From positions 694,842,083 through 694,906,082 of the forward strand of contig NC_081412.1 of the NCBI RefSeq assembly GCF_030272615.1: 64,000 nucleotides of DNA, read 5' to 3'. Within the stretch, counting starts at the first letter, position 1; each line of letters opens with the position of its first letter. This DNA is from Cryptomeria japonica (Eukaryota; Streptophyta; Pinopsida; Cupressales; Cupressaceae). Of this stretch, positions 10,545 to 22,121 are shown in pieces. The position numbers and the translations under genes were made by a program. The notes under the pieces are model-generated. The model made no database searches. It saw only the letters and a list, made by a program, of their open reading frames with translations, and was not told where the DNA came from.

Positions 10545-12378
10545 AAGGCATAGTAAGCCCAAAGAACAAGATTCATGACAACCATTAAACTTAATCAAAT
10601 CAAGTATATAGTCCTACTACGTAAATTCTAATAATGAATGGAAGAAGAGTAGAAACAAAACTCAAGATGGTTAATCTTTCAAAAACAAGATTATCTTTTT
10701 ATTATCCATTTTAAGTGTTCCTTAATTAAAACCTCTACAACTAGAGGAATAATCATAATCCTATAATTAAAAATTTAAACATTGTATACTTGAAAAGAGT
10801 AACATTTGTAGCAGAGTCACAAGATCATCCAAAATGGTATTTGTATTTGTTTAATGTAAGAGTATGAAATACCAATATGTGAAAATGTGGTTGGTCATAA
10901 CCACCATGTCCCAAGATCATTTTAAAAATTGGTGAAACATTAAGCTATTAGAATATGTTAGTTAAAATAATACAATATCCTATAGATTTGAAAAATAAAA
11001 TGGTTCTCTTATCCTTAGACATGGGGATGTACAATTTTTTTTTATAGGAGAGAGACAATCGCTAAAACTACTCATTGCTCCTTCATTTTTAGAAATGGTT
11101 GTGTATAGTTATACCGTACTAATGGGTTAGGTTGATCAAATGTATTAAAACTCTACTTGATTGTGTCTATTCCGAAAGCCTACAATTGCAAAAATCATAA
11201 AAAAAAATGTCATGTCGGTCTTGATATATGGTTAGAGTTGGAATTTATTTATAGAGATCTCAAAGCCAATTATATGTTGGTTGATAATTGCTGCATAATC
11301 AAATTGACAAATCTTGAAATTAAAATATAAAAAATCACAATTGGCTATATTAGAGAAAAATGTCAACAATATTAAACAATAATAATGGATGGGTTATATT
11401 AGGTACGTTGTATTCAACATAAATGTTGTTTTAGGTTGGTGTTAATAATTTCACTTGAATAATAGAAATGTGTTTAATCAAGGGTTTGTATGATCTCAAG
11501 TGGGTACACAAACCTCCAAATACATATTGCATTATATTTTTGATCATATGGCTAGGTAAAGTTAAAATCCTTATCCTCCACTATTTTGTCTTATATCCAT
11601 GTTATATATAATCTAATAATTTCCAATTCTATTTCATGGAAATTTTTCCTATATAATTATAATTGTGAGTGGACCATTACTACTTGATCAATTGATCATT
11701 TTTATTAAATAAATATTCATGTTTTATAAAGGAAACACTAGACCAAATTTTTTATGAAGTTCTTAATGCACGCTAATAGTTACCTTTGTTCTAATATTGT
11801 TGAGATGCCTAGCAATATTACCATGTTTTGTTTCATTGTACCTTGTTATTGTACTTGATCAACCCAATAACCTTGTACATGTGCTTTATTTTATAGTAAA
11901 AGAGGATGCTCATGTAGTCTGGAATGCCTGATTATCATCTTGGCATGTGTGTTGAATATAAAGATTACACTTCCATAAATTATGAGTGATCATATATAGG
12001 ACATCCATGATGAGTGTTGTGTGACCACGTGATAATAAGTTTATAAAAAGAAGAGGAGTTGAATAAATGAGTAAAGTGGTAAAGTTAAAAATATAGGAGA
12101 TGAAAATGTATAAATTATGATTGACTCTTCAACTAAAAAAAACTCATGATATGTTTCATAAGACATGTATGAAAATTTGTCATAATTTTAATTAGAAATA
12201 TGATTATTGAACTTCTGAATTTCGTTGAATCAAAAGGTATAGATGAAGTAAAACAGAACATGTAATTATGATGAAGTATACAAATATTCAATACTAGTAA
12301 TTTAATTTATTAATCATACTTTATTTTGAGTTGTGATGTAGATGCATCTCTTACTATTGAGGACAATAGCTCAATTAC
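10545..12378 (+). other. E1 interior, right part, non-coding
   Basis: About 1.8 kb of AT-rich DNA with no recognisable domain on either strand. It continues the E1 interior after the E2 insertion and ends at the E1 PPT. Confidence 0.7.
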
Positions 12379-12389
12379 AGGGGAAGAAA
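12379..12389 (+). promoter_or_regulatory. E1 polypurine tract
   Basis: AGGGGAAGAAA directly precedes the TG of the 3' LTR. Confidence 0.8.
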
Positions 12390-13137
12390 TGTTATGGGAC
12401 TTTTTCCCATGGAATGAAATTGTAATAAAGAGGATTAAAGAAATCTAATTATGAGCATTATTATGAAGGTGTGTGAGTTTTGTAAGAACCCTTGAGACAT
12501 TATTTAAAACCTATGAATGAATAGACAAAGAACAATATAGGATAGAGAATAATACAAGAGAAGGATAAATTGAAAGGAGCACAACAGAGGATAGTTAAGG
12601 TATGGTGGTTGGGCATTGGGCATTGGAGAAGGGGCATACAGTGTGTGTCCAACTCTGGGTACAACGTACACCTGGGAGTGTCCTGGCCAGGGCTGTGTTT
12701 ATTTCATGTCATGAAGGCATGTGGGGTTTTGTGTAAGAACCATGTTTATTTCATGCCGTGAAGGTATGTGGGGCTCTATGTAAGAACTGTGTCCTCCTGG
12801 AGTGCTCCCTTGGCTGGAAAACCTATACCTATAACTAATCCTCTGCTTGCAAGAAAGAAGTCTCTCTGTGATTTACAGATATGTATTAATCAATTTCATA
12901 TTGGCATTGCCCTAATGTTTCACCATTGCAAATCATTATCTCAATGTTTAATATATTCTGAGTAATTAGTTTATCATTACTTGAATAAATTACTTTGGTA
13001 CTCTATTAAAAGACTGTGTAAACACTTAATAATAAATAGTGAATTTAACACCTTAATATTAAATTATCTATCTTAGGTAAAAGGTTAATTCACTACTAAT
13101 ACTTGATAATAAATAATAAGGGAAAAGAACTATTACA
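12390..13137 (+). repeat. E1 3' LTR with internal 51-bp duplication
   Basis: A 748-bp copy of the 551-1247 repeat. The 51-bp excess over the 5' LTR is a tandem duplication starting near 12695 and again near 12746, marked by GTTTATTTCATG. Confidence 0.92.
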
Positions 13138-13530
13138 TTGGGAAACACCCACAGTACCCTGATCATGGCTAGCAGCATCATGAGGACACAAAAATCTTGT
13201 AAAAAAAACACATATTATAGTTCATTATATAAAAGAGTACAAAATATAAAACCATCAATGAACTTATGTTATAATTAAAGATCTCATGGCAGCTTACTTT
13301 CAAGTTTTGTGCTCTCTTAGTCAATATTTTAACCCTTTCTCTTATCTCATCTGTTTGAGGCACTATGAATAAGAACTAAAGGATTTCTTCATTGCATTTT
13401 TTTGGGGTATCCCTTATCATATCCAGAGGGTTTGTGGAATATGCGATGTCATCATCATATAATAGTGACTACACCTCCCTATGGATTCTCTCCTCTACTG
13501 CTGGTGCCTTTCCCCGATCATCCGACTGTG
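13138..13530 (-). pseudogene. Exon remnants of the host gene interrupted by E1
   Basis: On the minus strand three exon-like blocks appear. The first (about 13520 to 13385) starts after a pyrimidine-rich tract ending CACAG and encodes SDDRGKAPAVEERIHREV before a stop. The second (about 13363 to 13286) follows an ATAG acceptor, encodes PQTDEIRERVKILTKRAQNL and ends at GTAAGC, a good donor. The third (13198 to 13138) follows a T-rich tract and an AG, and joins in frame to 550-267 across the E1 insertion. I do not recognise the protein. Phases of the second and third blocks do not match simply, so the splicing pattern is unresolved. Confidence 0.4.
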
Positions 13531-14737
13531 ATAAGAATACTAAAAACATTATTGAAATTAACCCAATAAACTTACGAAAAAAATAAATAATAAAATGTGC
13601 AAAGGCATCCAGGCATAAGGATATCTTATGAGCTAAAAGTACATTTTTTTTCTTATTTGGAATTTTCATACATGATTTGTAAGGTCATAAAGTCCATTGA
13701 TATCAAAAACAACTCAATTGTAAGGCTTGAAGAGCCATTTTATACCAAGAGACCTAATAGGTCTTGATAGAGTCAACTAAGGTCAAAATGTCCATAAAAG
13801 GATTAAAAATGTTGTAATTGATTATATTGAGTCCATTTTTGTCATTTTGGAAACATCCAAGAAGGATATGGTCAAAGTTGGCAAAGTTGTGTCAAAAATA
13901 CAAAAGTTGCAACATTGCCAAAAAGTGCAAAAGAGATGTAAAATGTCATCCATCAGTCATGAGTTGGTTGGAGTAGTTAGAAGGACTATAAATTAGTTTG
14001 TAATGGTTTATAAAACCATGTTTGGTCAATGTCAAGAGTGGAGGAGCAATTTGGAAGGCATTTGACAAAGTTTACCCATCAAACTCTCAATTGTCATAAA
14101 GGTTTAAAGGGTCTGTGACTATCATAGAGCCAAGAAGGCTCATAAATGTTCTATTTTGAATTTGAAAGTATTTTAAAATGATGGTATAATGAAATATATT
14201 TCCAATGAATCCTTTCTTATGTATTTTCATGCAGTATTTGAAGAGATATAGTAGTTTTTCTAAAAACTCCTAAGGCCCTTTGTTTTAACACAGTTAATGG
14301 GAGGTCCTAGTAACACTGTTATATTAATGGACAGGTGATTAATGTGAATCAGTAAGTTTTTGGTATTTTACTATTAAATGCAATAACCACTCATTCTAAG
14401 GAAGTGATAATATGTTTTATTGGATATATGGCAGTTCATCTCATTAAGGGTTTGTTTTAAATAAAGAGTTTTGTAGTCCTTTATACTGTGATTGATTGGT
14501 TCCTTCATGATCAGATTTCAAAGATTGATGTAATGAAGATTTAATACTTACCATTGAGTGTGGATTGAGTTGTAGTATGAAATCCTTGAAGGATCAAAGA
14601 CAATAGGATTCAGTTCCAACTATGTTTTCTTTGTGAAACATTGTGATCAAAATTAGAATGTGATCAGGTAATGAAAGTAAAGAATTGAAAGTCCTAATTC
14701 GAGATAGTAATATGAAACAATGAGGTAAATTTATTAG
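13531..14737. other. Non-coding stretch between exon-like remnants
   Basis: About 1.2 kb without a convincing coding frame. It may be an intron of the decayed host gene or older repeat DNA; no repeat pair or retroelement domain was seen here. Confidence 0.5.
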
Positions 14738-14837
14738 TTATAAGTGCTTGAATATGCATCGCGATCTGTGCTTTGGTCCAGAGCCTTCCCCATACAATCA
14801 ATATCCCACTGTGACAAAAATTAAATATAAAAAAATA

Positions 14838-15600
14838 TTAGTAAACTGAGATCAATAGACTAATGAAAAAAACATAATAATAAAATGGTATATTTGAGTC
14901 ATTAATTGGAGGTTGGGTAAAATGGTATATAGTATGTACCACCCCCATAGTAACTATGTTTGTATCTATGCAATTCAAATTGTAATCGATTAGCAACTCT
15001 TCACTTGCAGTTATTGATTTTATTGTACATACAAATATGCAATTGGGTTGCTTATTTGTTGACCTAGGTCGTGTACTATTTATAAATGCTGCAATATTGC
15101 CTGATGCTTTTGTCCTTTCATCAATGTACATAGCCACTCCTTTATTTTGATTTTTATCTTTTAGATGTATATAATTTGTTGACAATGCATACCTACACAT
15201 ACTTCATGTACATTGAACTAGCTACCCACAATCTTTGTAAATGTAACAAGGTCATACATACTCCATCAATTCAATAACTCTGTCGTAACATACCTTTATG
15301 TCGTCCATGAAAAATAGTCCCAAACCATGTAATGATGATGGTGCTATGTGATATATCCTCTCATTGACACAAAAATTAGTGTTTATTGGATGAAGTTCCT
15401 TGGGTATCCATTGTTTTCATAGATGTTTGTACCTCAAGGGCACCTCGACGTCGCCTATGCTCTCATCATTATAAGAACATGACCCCCCTTCAACAAGAAA
15501 AAATTCCATGCATTTACATAATTTTCTTCTAATCTTTTCACCTCTAGTTGATCTCCCTCTTTTAGACCTACTAAATGTCTCGCTTTACTGTTCTCTTCTC
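14838..15600 (-). pseudogene. Decayed SET-domain (protein lysine methyltransferase-like) gene fragment
   Basis: Read on the minus strand from about 15600, one frame encodes a basic stretch (RSKRGRSTRGEKIRRKLCK) and continues through a TGA to FCVNERIYHIAPSSLHGLGL, the N-terminal SET element with its glycine motif. After another stop and a frame change near 15210, the second half follows. It has GNIAAFINSTRPR and PNCIF in place of the usual NHSC-x-PN cofactor loop, then ASEELLIDYNL, matching the EEL-x2-DY motif. SET domains transfer methyl groups to lysine using S-adenosylmethionine. Several stops and a frameshift make this copy non-functional. An exon-like block with a good acceptor (TTTTGTCACAG) lies downstream at about 14814-14740. 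It may belong to the same gene as the exons at 13138-13530. Confidence 0.68.
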
Positions 15601-15714
15601 GAATTTCCCTCACTTGAGGAAGACAAATCTAACAAATACCTATTTGGTGGTACCTTCACTCCATCAAATGAGAGAGATAGTAATCGAAAGTTCCTTGAGG
15701 TTTTTTAATAGTCC

Positions 15715-16139
15715 ATCAAGACATGGGTGAGCATAACTATAAGGTGACAAAGAGCATCTACAAGAGATTATGGACTTAGTAGAGGTTTCCCAGAAGATGG
15801 ACATAGTTTTCCACACCCTTCAACTTGGCCGGTTATTTTTTAGGGACTTTGATTTGATTTGAAAAGGTACTGATAAAGGTAAGACATATGTCATCTTATG
15901 TTGACTTGTGATAAGACAATCTTCTAAGGGGGGGTCATAAGTCACATTAAGCAAACAATGAATGTAGAGGCAGATATTTTATCTAAATGGGAACTCACAT
16001 TCAAAAAAAGAAGGTGAAGTCATATTTCAAGATCTAATTAGATAATATTTTAGGGTGGCAGTTATTATGAGTTTTTTAGATCATAAATGTAAAATGTACT
16101 CTTTGGTACTCCGATAGAGTCAAAAATATGGTGGGGGAG
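15715..16139 (+). pseudogene. Possible 3' end of an old retroelement (RNase H-like tail and PPT)
   Basis: A short frame near 15945-16015 encodes HIKQTMNVEADILSKW, reminiscent of the end of retroelement RNase H domains, where an N-V-x-A-D-x-LS motif is common. The GGTGGGGGAG tract at 16130-16139 is followed by TGATAAGG and looks like a PPT plus LTR start. No matching second LTR was found, so this is weak. Confidence 0.28.
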
Positions 16140-16217
16140 TGATAAGGCGATCACAGACATTAATTGGGAAAGATATTATTAATGACACCAGATTTGAAAG
16201 GAGTAGTGGGTTTAAAT

Positions 16218-17710
16218 TGTTGGCATTATGTGAACCAGCATGAGGATATAATGACATTGTATGTTGTCATTGATGTCAATATGCTGAAAAGGAGAGAATC
16301 GGTATATGTGAGAACTGGTATGTTACCAAGAACCGGTATAACATTGTGAACTCATATATGTGCCAAAGTGAAGTGGTGTGTTTGTTTAAGGAGAACTGAC
16401 ATGTGGGTATGGGAATCCACACATGGAAGCTTTGTATGACTACCGGTTGGTAGTCCCAACTTTAGGGTTTCCGGTTGAAGTGCTTCAAGCTTGTGTGGCT
16501 CAACCGGTGACTTTGTGATGAGTTAGCATTGTAGTGAAGAACAGATTGTGTTGCCATGTTAGCCTTGTGCATGTGAAGGATCTTGCATGAAGGAGATTGT
16601 TCCCATCTACCTCAGGAATGTGCAAAGTCTCTAAATGGTGATAACACGTGATGGGTTATCAGCCGCCTTGAAATTGGTGGAAAACAAATGATGGAGAACG
16701 TCTTGAGATTGAATCAAGATTGTTGCATTTAATGCAATGTGTTCAATGGTCAGAATTGAACCGTTTGAATTCCTTAACCTAACAGGTTTAGGGTTTATGG
16801 TTTATGCTACCAACCTATCTGTTTCCTATAAGGTCGATGTTGTGTTTCTTTCTGAAGTTGTTGGCAATAGTTGTGTGTGTGTATCTAAGAGAAGAGATAC
16901 GTGATTCTTGCCAGACCAGAAGAGAGAAGTGATACCTATAGAGTGTAAGTGCAGAAGGTGAAGAGGAGCTAAAGTAGATCTGCATTGGCTTTGAGTGTTG
17001 TTACTAGATCAGTGTAATACCTGTTGATCTCTAACCACCTCAATAGTTGGGAAATCCCTTAACAGGGTAGCTTTAACCAGCTTATTGTAAATCCTTTAAC
17101 AGGGTGACTCAAAACCATTGAGTTCTTGAAATCCTCTAACAATGTAACCTTTAACAAGGTTTAACCCTTAATCGAGTATTCTAGCCATCCCTTAACCGGG
17201 TGATCCCTAACAGGATCGGTTCCTAATAGAACCTATTGTATCAATATTTAATCGGACAAGGATCCTAACAAAGGGGACTTCTAAAGAGTTCAAAATAGCT
17301 TGTGGGTATTCATCCCCACCATGGTTTTTCCTAGTTGGGTTTCCACGTGAAAAATCTGTGTGTTATGTGTGGTGATATTCTTGTGATGGTTTGAGTGATT
17401 TGTGTCTGAAGGTAAATCATGTTGATCTAGTTGCTTATATATCTTTTGATGATAGATTACCTATTCATGCACTAGGGTGAAATGGAAATGAAGCATTAGA
17501 ATGTATGAAAAGATAAGTGTCAACCAGTTTATGCTTGTCTCAGTTATTCTGGGTTTTGCCAGTTGTACTCTGTTTAAGACCGGTGTTACTATTTGTTTAT
17601 CAAAGCATAGTGTCTGTTGACAAACCAGTTTAGGATTGTGTTTTTGAATATACTGATTCACCCCCCTCTCAGTACTAGTTTGGTACTATCTGCTCATCAT
17701 TTAGTTATCA
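16218..17710 (+). repeat. E3 5' LTR
   Basis: A 1,493-bp LTR. Its 3' third (about 17040-17270) contains a diverged array of ATCCCTTAACAGGGT-like units. The C-loop hairpin lies at 17651-17674. Confidence 0.94.
17651..17674 (+). promoter_or_regulatory. LTR-end hairpin with C-rich loop (E3, 5' LTR)
   Basis: TACTGA (17651-17656) pairs with TCAGTA (17669-17674) around a TTCACCCCCCTC loop. The 3' LTR copy at 23539-23568 has GTACTGA and TCAGTAC arms. Confidence 0.7.
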
Positions 17711-17712
17711 AT

Positions 17713-17724
17713 TGGTATCAAAGC
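17713..17724 (+). promoter_or_regulatory. E3 primer-binding site
   Basis: TGGTATCAAAGC lies two bases after the LTR. It differs by one base from the TGGTATCAGAGC of the related E8. Confidence 0.9.
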
Positions 17725-17781
17725 ATCCTCCAGGTCCTCTGTGTTATAAGCCTAACTGCTTGAGGTAAAGATCCCAGTCTA

Positions 17782-20700
17782 ATGATGAAGAGGGAAGGTC
17801 CAAAGTTCAATAGAGAAAATTTTAGTATATAGAAAGACAGAATGAAGATATACATCAGAAGCATGGGTGCTCAACACTAGAGTTATGTTTAGAATGCCTA
17901 TGTTGCTCCTACCGGTACTCTTATCGATGACCAAAAGAGAGAGATGCAAGGGAATGGGCAAGTCATGGAAGCACTAATTAGAAGTTTATCTGACATTGAG
18001 TTTATTGATGTCCAAGATAAGGTAAATCCCAAAGAGGTATGGGATACTCTTGAAAATATCTATGGTGGTGATGAACATGTAAAACAAGCTAAGGAAGAAA
18101 GCCTTAGAGGGAAGTTTGAAGACATGTGGATGGTTGAAGGTGAGACCATTCAACAGTATGGAATAAGAATCAAAACCATTGTTGGAGATATCAAGAGTAC
18201 AGGTGGTAAAATGGAAGTTCCACTATGGTAAGCAAAGTCTTGAGATCCTTATTACTGGTCTATGTAATAAGGGTTGCTTCTATTTAGGAGTTGAGATCAA
18301 TAGACAAGCATAAGGTATCCCTAGACTCCATCATTGCAAAGTTGACAGCCTATGAGCAAAATAGTTTTGATGGCAGTGTTCAAAAGACTGAATTAGCCTT
18401 TAAAGCTTCTGTTATACCATCTAGAAAAGGAAAAGAAGCTAGCACTAGTGGAGAACCAAGACAGAGCAGAGAAATAGATGATGAGGAGATTCTGATGGCA
18501 TTTGAAGCTCTTCTTGCCAGGAAACTCCCTAAAGGAACTGGTAAATACAAAGGTAAGCTCCCTTTGAAATGATTTTCTTACAACCGGATAGGACATATAG
18601 TTGTAAACTATCCTAATGGTGACAACAAGGAAAAACAAGAAAGGTTCAATAAATTCAAAGGAGGAAACCAGAGAAACTATTTTGTGGCAATTGATGAAGG
18701 TGTCATAGATGAGAAATCAGAAGATGAAGAAAATGAAGATATTGTTTTTGTTGATGTCACGGAAGATGTGTCAGACAAGAAGGCTCTTGTCTCCCGGTTT
18801 GATAATTCCAATGAGTGGATCATTGATAGTGGTTGTTCTCACCATATGAGTGGTGACCGAAGCAAGTTTCTATCCTTGGAAGAGTATGATGGTGGTGTGG
18901 TTCGCTTTGGTAATGATGCACCATGTATGGTCAAAGGCAGAGGGTCCATCTCTCTGAATGGAAAGAGTAGTGTTGACAATGTGTATTGGGTTGATGCTCT
19001 CAGACACAACCTTCTAAGTGTTGCCTAGCTAAATGATAGTGGTCTCACTCTAGAATTCAAGAATGGAGTGTGCAGAATCAAAGGAAAGAGTGGTGAATTG
19101 GTGGCCACCGGTATGCAGACCAAAGGTAACCCATTTTAGCTGAATGTAAATATAAGTACATGTCTTATGGCTAAATTTGATGATAGTTGGATATGGCATA
19201 GGATACTCTGCCATGTAAACTTTGATAGCATTATGAAGGCTAGTAAGATCAAGGCAGTTAGAGGGTTGCTGGTGTTGAGCAAACCGAAAAATACCTTGTG
19301 TAGAGAGTGTCAATTTGGGAAAATGTCTTCTTCAACATTTAAAGGTAAACCTTTCACTACTGACAATTTGCTTGATCTTGTGCATACTGATTTGTGTGGT
19401 CCTATGAAAACTAGGAGTGTGCAGGGTGATAGGTACTTCATGATTCTCACTAATGACTACTCAAGAATGATGTGGGTCACATTCCTGAAAGATAAGTCTG
19501 AAGCTTTTGTAAAGTTCAAAGCTTTCAGAGCATTAGTGGAAAAGGAAAGCGGTAAAAGAATCAAGTTCCTGAGAACTGATCAAGGAGGGAAATTCACTTC
19601 CAATGAATTCAACAAGTACTATGAAGAACATGGCATCAAGAGACAACTGTCTACCCCCAAGACTCCACAGCAGAATGGCCTAGTAGAGAGGAATAACCAG
19701 ACTATGGTTGAAGCAACTAGAACTATGTTGTTTCAAGGAAAGGTAGCTCACACCTTTTGGAGAGAAGCATTGAGCACTGCAGTCTACACAATGAACCAGG
19801 TACTCATCAAGAAAGGTAAGGATAAAACTCCTTATGAGTATTGGACCGGTAAGACACCTGTGGTTAGCTACTTTAGAGTGTTTGGTAGCAAATGTTACAT
19901 CGAGAGGAGTGAACACTAGAGTAAATTTGATGTGAAATGTGATGAGGGAATATTCCTAGGGTATTCCACCAAGAGCAAAGCTCTCAAGTGTTTCAATAAT
20001 AGGACTTGGAGAATTATGGAAAGCATCAATGTAAGAGTTGATGAAACCTTTGAGAAAACTGAGGAAATCGGTAGTGAGCAAGTGGTAAATGAACAAGTTG
20101 TAACCTTTTGGGAACTAGTTGTCAGTCAACCAAGTACCAGTAATAGTGTTCCTACACCAGTAGATGTAGATGCTGATATTGATGGAGATGAGGATGAAGA
20201 AGAAAAGCAAGAGGAATCTATTAGGACCATTCCTCGGTATGTCAAGCTGAATCATGATCCTAAGCAGATCATAGGAGATAAGGATGCAGGAATCCTTACA
20301 AGAAGAAAGGTCAGAGAAAACTCATGTATGATCTCTAAATTTGAGCCCAAATCATTCAAAGAGGCACATAAAGATGAAGACTGGATCAAGGCAATGGAAG
20401 AGGAACTTGACCAAATAGAGAAAAATGGTACATGGTCTTTGGTACCCAGACCGGAGCATAAAAATGTCATTGGTACCAAATGGGTTTTTAGAAATAAGTT
20501 GAATGAGGATGACACAGTGATTAGAAACAAAGCCAGATTGGTGTGCAAAGGATATGCCCAAGAAGAAGGAGAAGACTATGGAGAAACCTTTGCTCCTATA
20601 AACATATTGGAAGGAGTTCATATGTTTCTTGCATATGCAACTTTTAAAGGATTCAAAGTATATCAAATGGATGTAAAATCTGCATTCCTAAATGGTGTAC

Positions 20701-21866
20701 TTGAAGAGGAGGTTTATATAGAGTAACCAGATGGGTTTTCCCTATCTGAAGACAGTGACATGGTATGTAGGCTACATAAAGCCTTATATGGTCTAAAGCA
20801 AACACCTAGAGCATGGTATGAACACCTGCATTCCCATCTTATGAAGATTGGATTTGAGAGAACAAGCAAAGATAGCAATATCTACTTGAAGTCTGAAGGA
20901 GAACAGATCCTGATCTATGAGGTATTTGTTGATGACATTATCTTTGGTGGAGATGACAAGATGAGTCATGAGTTTGTAGATGAGATGAAGAAAGAGTTTG
21001 AGATGTAACTCATAGGGGAGATTAAGCTCTTCATTGGACTGTAGATCCAGCAGATGAAAGATGGAATCTTTATCACTCAGTCCAAGTATGTCAAAGAGGT
21101 GTTGAAGACCTTTGGCATGGAAGATAGCAAACCAGTTGGTACACCAATGGTGACCAGTTGTAAACTATCCAAAGAGGATGACTCAAAATTAGTTGATGAG
21201 AAGGAATATCGATCAATGATTGGTAAATTGCATTATGTAGTGCATAATAGACTAGATATTGCACATGTAGTTGGCATTACTACAAGGTTCTAGAAAAGCC
21301 CAAGAGAATCCCATTTGGTTGCAGTCAAGCAGATTCTTAGGTATCTGAAGGGAACTATTGATTATGGATTGTGGTATCCATATAGCAAGGTTTTCAACTT
21401 GAAAGTATACACAGATTCTGATTGGGCAGGTAATGTAGATGACTAGAAAAGCACAACCGGTGGTGAATTATTTCTTGGTGGTAGACTGGTCTCATGGATG
21501 AGTAAGAAGCAGAGTTGTATCTCTCACTCTATAGTGGAAGTAGAGTATGTTGTAGCTTTCATGAACTGCACTCAGACAATTTGGATGAAGCATGTATTGA
21601 ATGGCTTCAAAGTTCCTGTATCTGAATCGGTAAGTATATTTTGTGACAATACTAGTGCAATTAACATCTCCAAGAATCCGGTTTTACATTTAAGAACCAA
21701 GCACTTTGGGCTTAAGTATCATTACTTGAGGAAAAAGGTTTAGAACAAAGAGATTATAGTGGAACATGTTTCCAGTAAGGAGCAGTTAGCAGACATATTC
21801 ACCAAGCCTCTCCCAAAGGCCACATTTATGTACTTAAGAGGTGCATTAGGGGTGTTGCCCCTTTAG
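17782..21866 (+). pseudogene. E3 gag-pol polyprotein (Ty1/Copia order), inactivated
   Basis: The frame starts at ATG 17782 (MMKREGPKFN, the same start as in E8) and ends at TAG 21864-21866. Gag is at about 17800-18230. A one-base deletion near 18218, relative to E8, shifts the frame. The zinc knuckle at about 18560-18620 has lost its cysteines. Protease is marked by WIIDSGCSHHMSGD (about 18820). Integrase has the zinc-binding part near 19200-19320 and a DD35E core with HTDLCGP, LRTDQGG and GLVERNN between about 19380 and 19690. RT covers about 20380-21010 with FVDDI near 20930. RNase H includes YTDSDWAGN (about 21410) and IFCDNTSAINISKN (about 21640). Many stops are TAG or TAA at likely former CAG, CAA or TGG codons, as expected from cytosine deamination. 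Confidence 0.93.
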
Positions 21867-22121
21867 GAGGTGAACTAAAGGTATATGCTCCACATCAGTC
21901 AGGTATTGCATAGTCAATTTTTTTTTGGATTGATGTGTTGAAGGATGCTACTCCTCAGGGGGAGCAACATAATGGATCAGGGAAGCTTGTGCCTCCACTT
22001 TGGCATTGTTGTCAAAGGGGGAGAAGAAGAGAAGCGAAGAAGATATCTGTAGAAATTGGGTAAGAAGATGTGAAGCAGAGAGATATCTTTGTATATTGCA
22101 ATCAATGCCAAAGGGGGAGAT
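21867..22121 (+). promoter_or_regulatory. E3 multiple polypurine tracts
   Basis: Tracts TCAGGGGGAG (21955-21964), GTCAAAGGGGGAG (22011-22023) and GCCAAAGGGGGAGAT (22107-22121) lie between the pol stop and the 3' LTR, the Sirevirus arrangement. Confidence 0.85.

Larger units (their letters stand above)
551..13137 (+). mobile_element. E1: non-autonomous LTR retrotransposon, host of nested E2
   Basis: Two LTRs (551-1247 and 12390-13137) start with TG and end with CA. They are flanked by TCGGG (546-550) and TTGGG (13138-13142), a 5-bp target duplication that differs by one C-to-T change at a CpG. A PBS matching the initiator-Met tRNA type (1251-1263) and a purine-rich PPT (12379-12389) set the + orientation. 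Without nested E2 the interior is about 4.5 kb, AT-rich, and has no gag or pol, so E1 resembles a large retrotransposon derivative that depended on proteins from another element. Confidence 0.92.
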
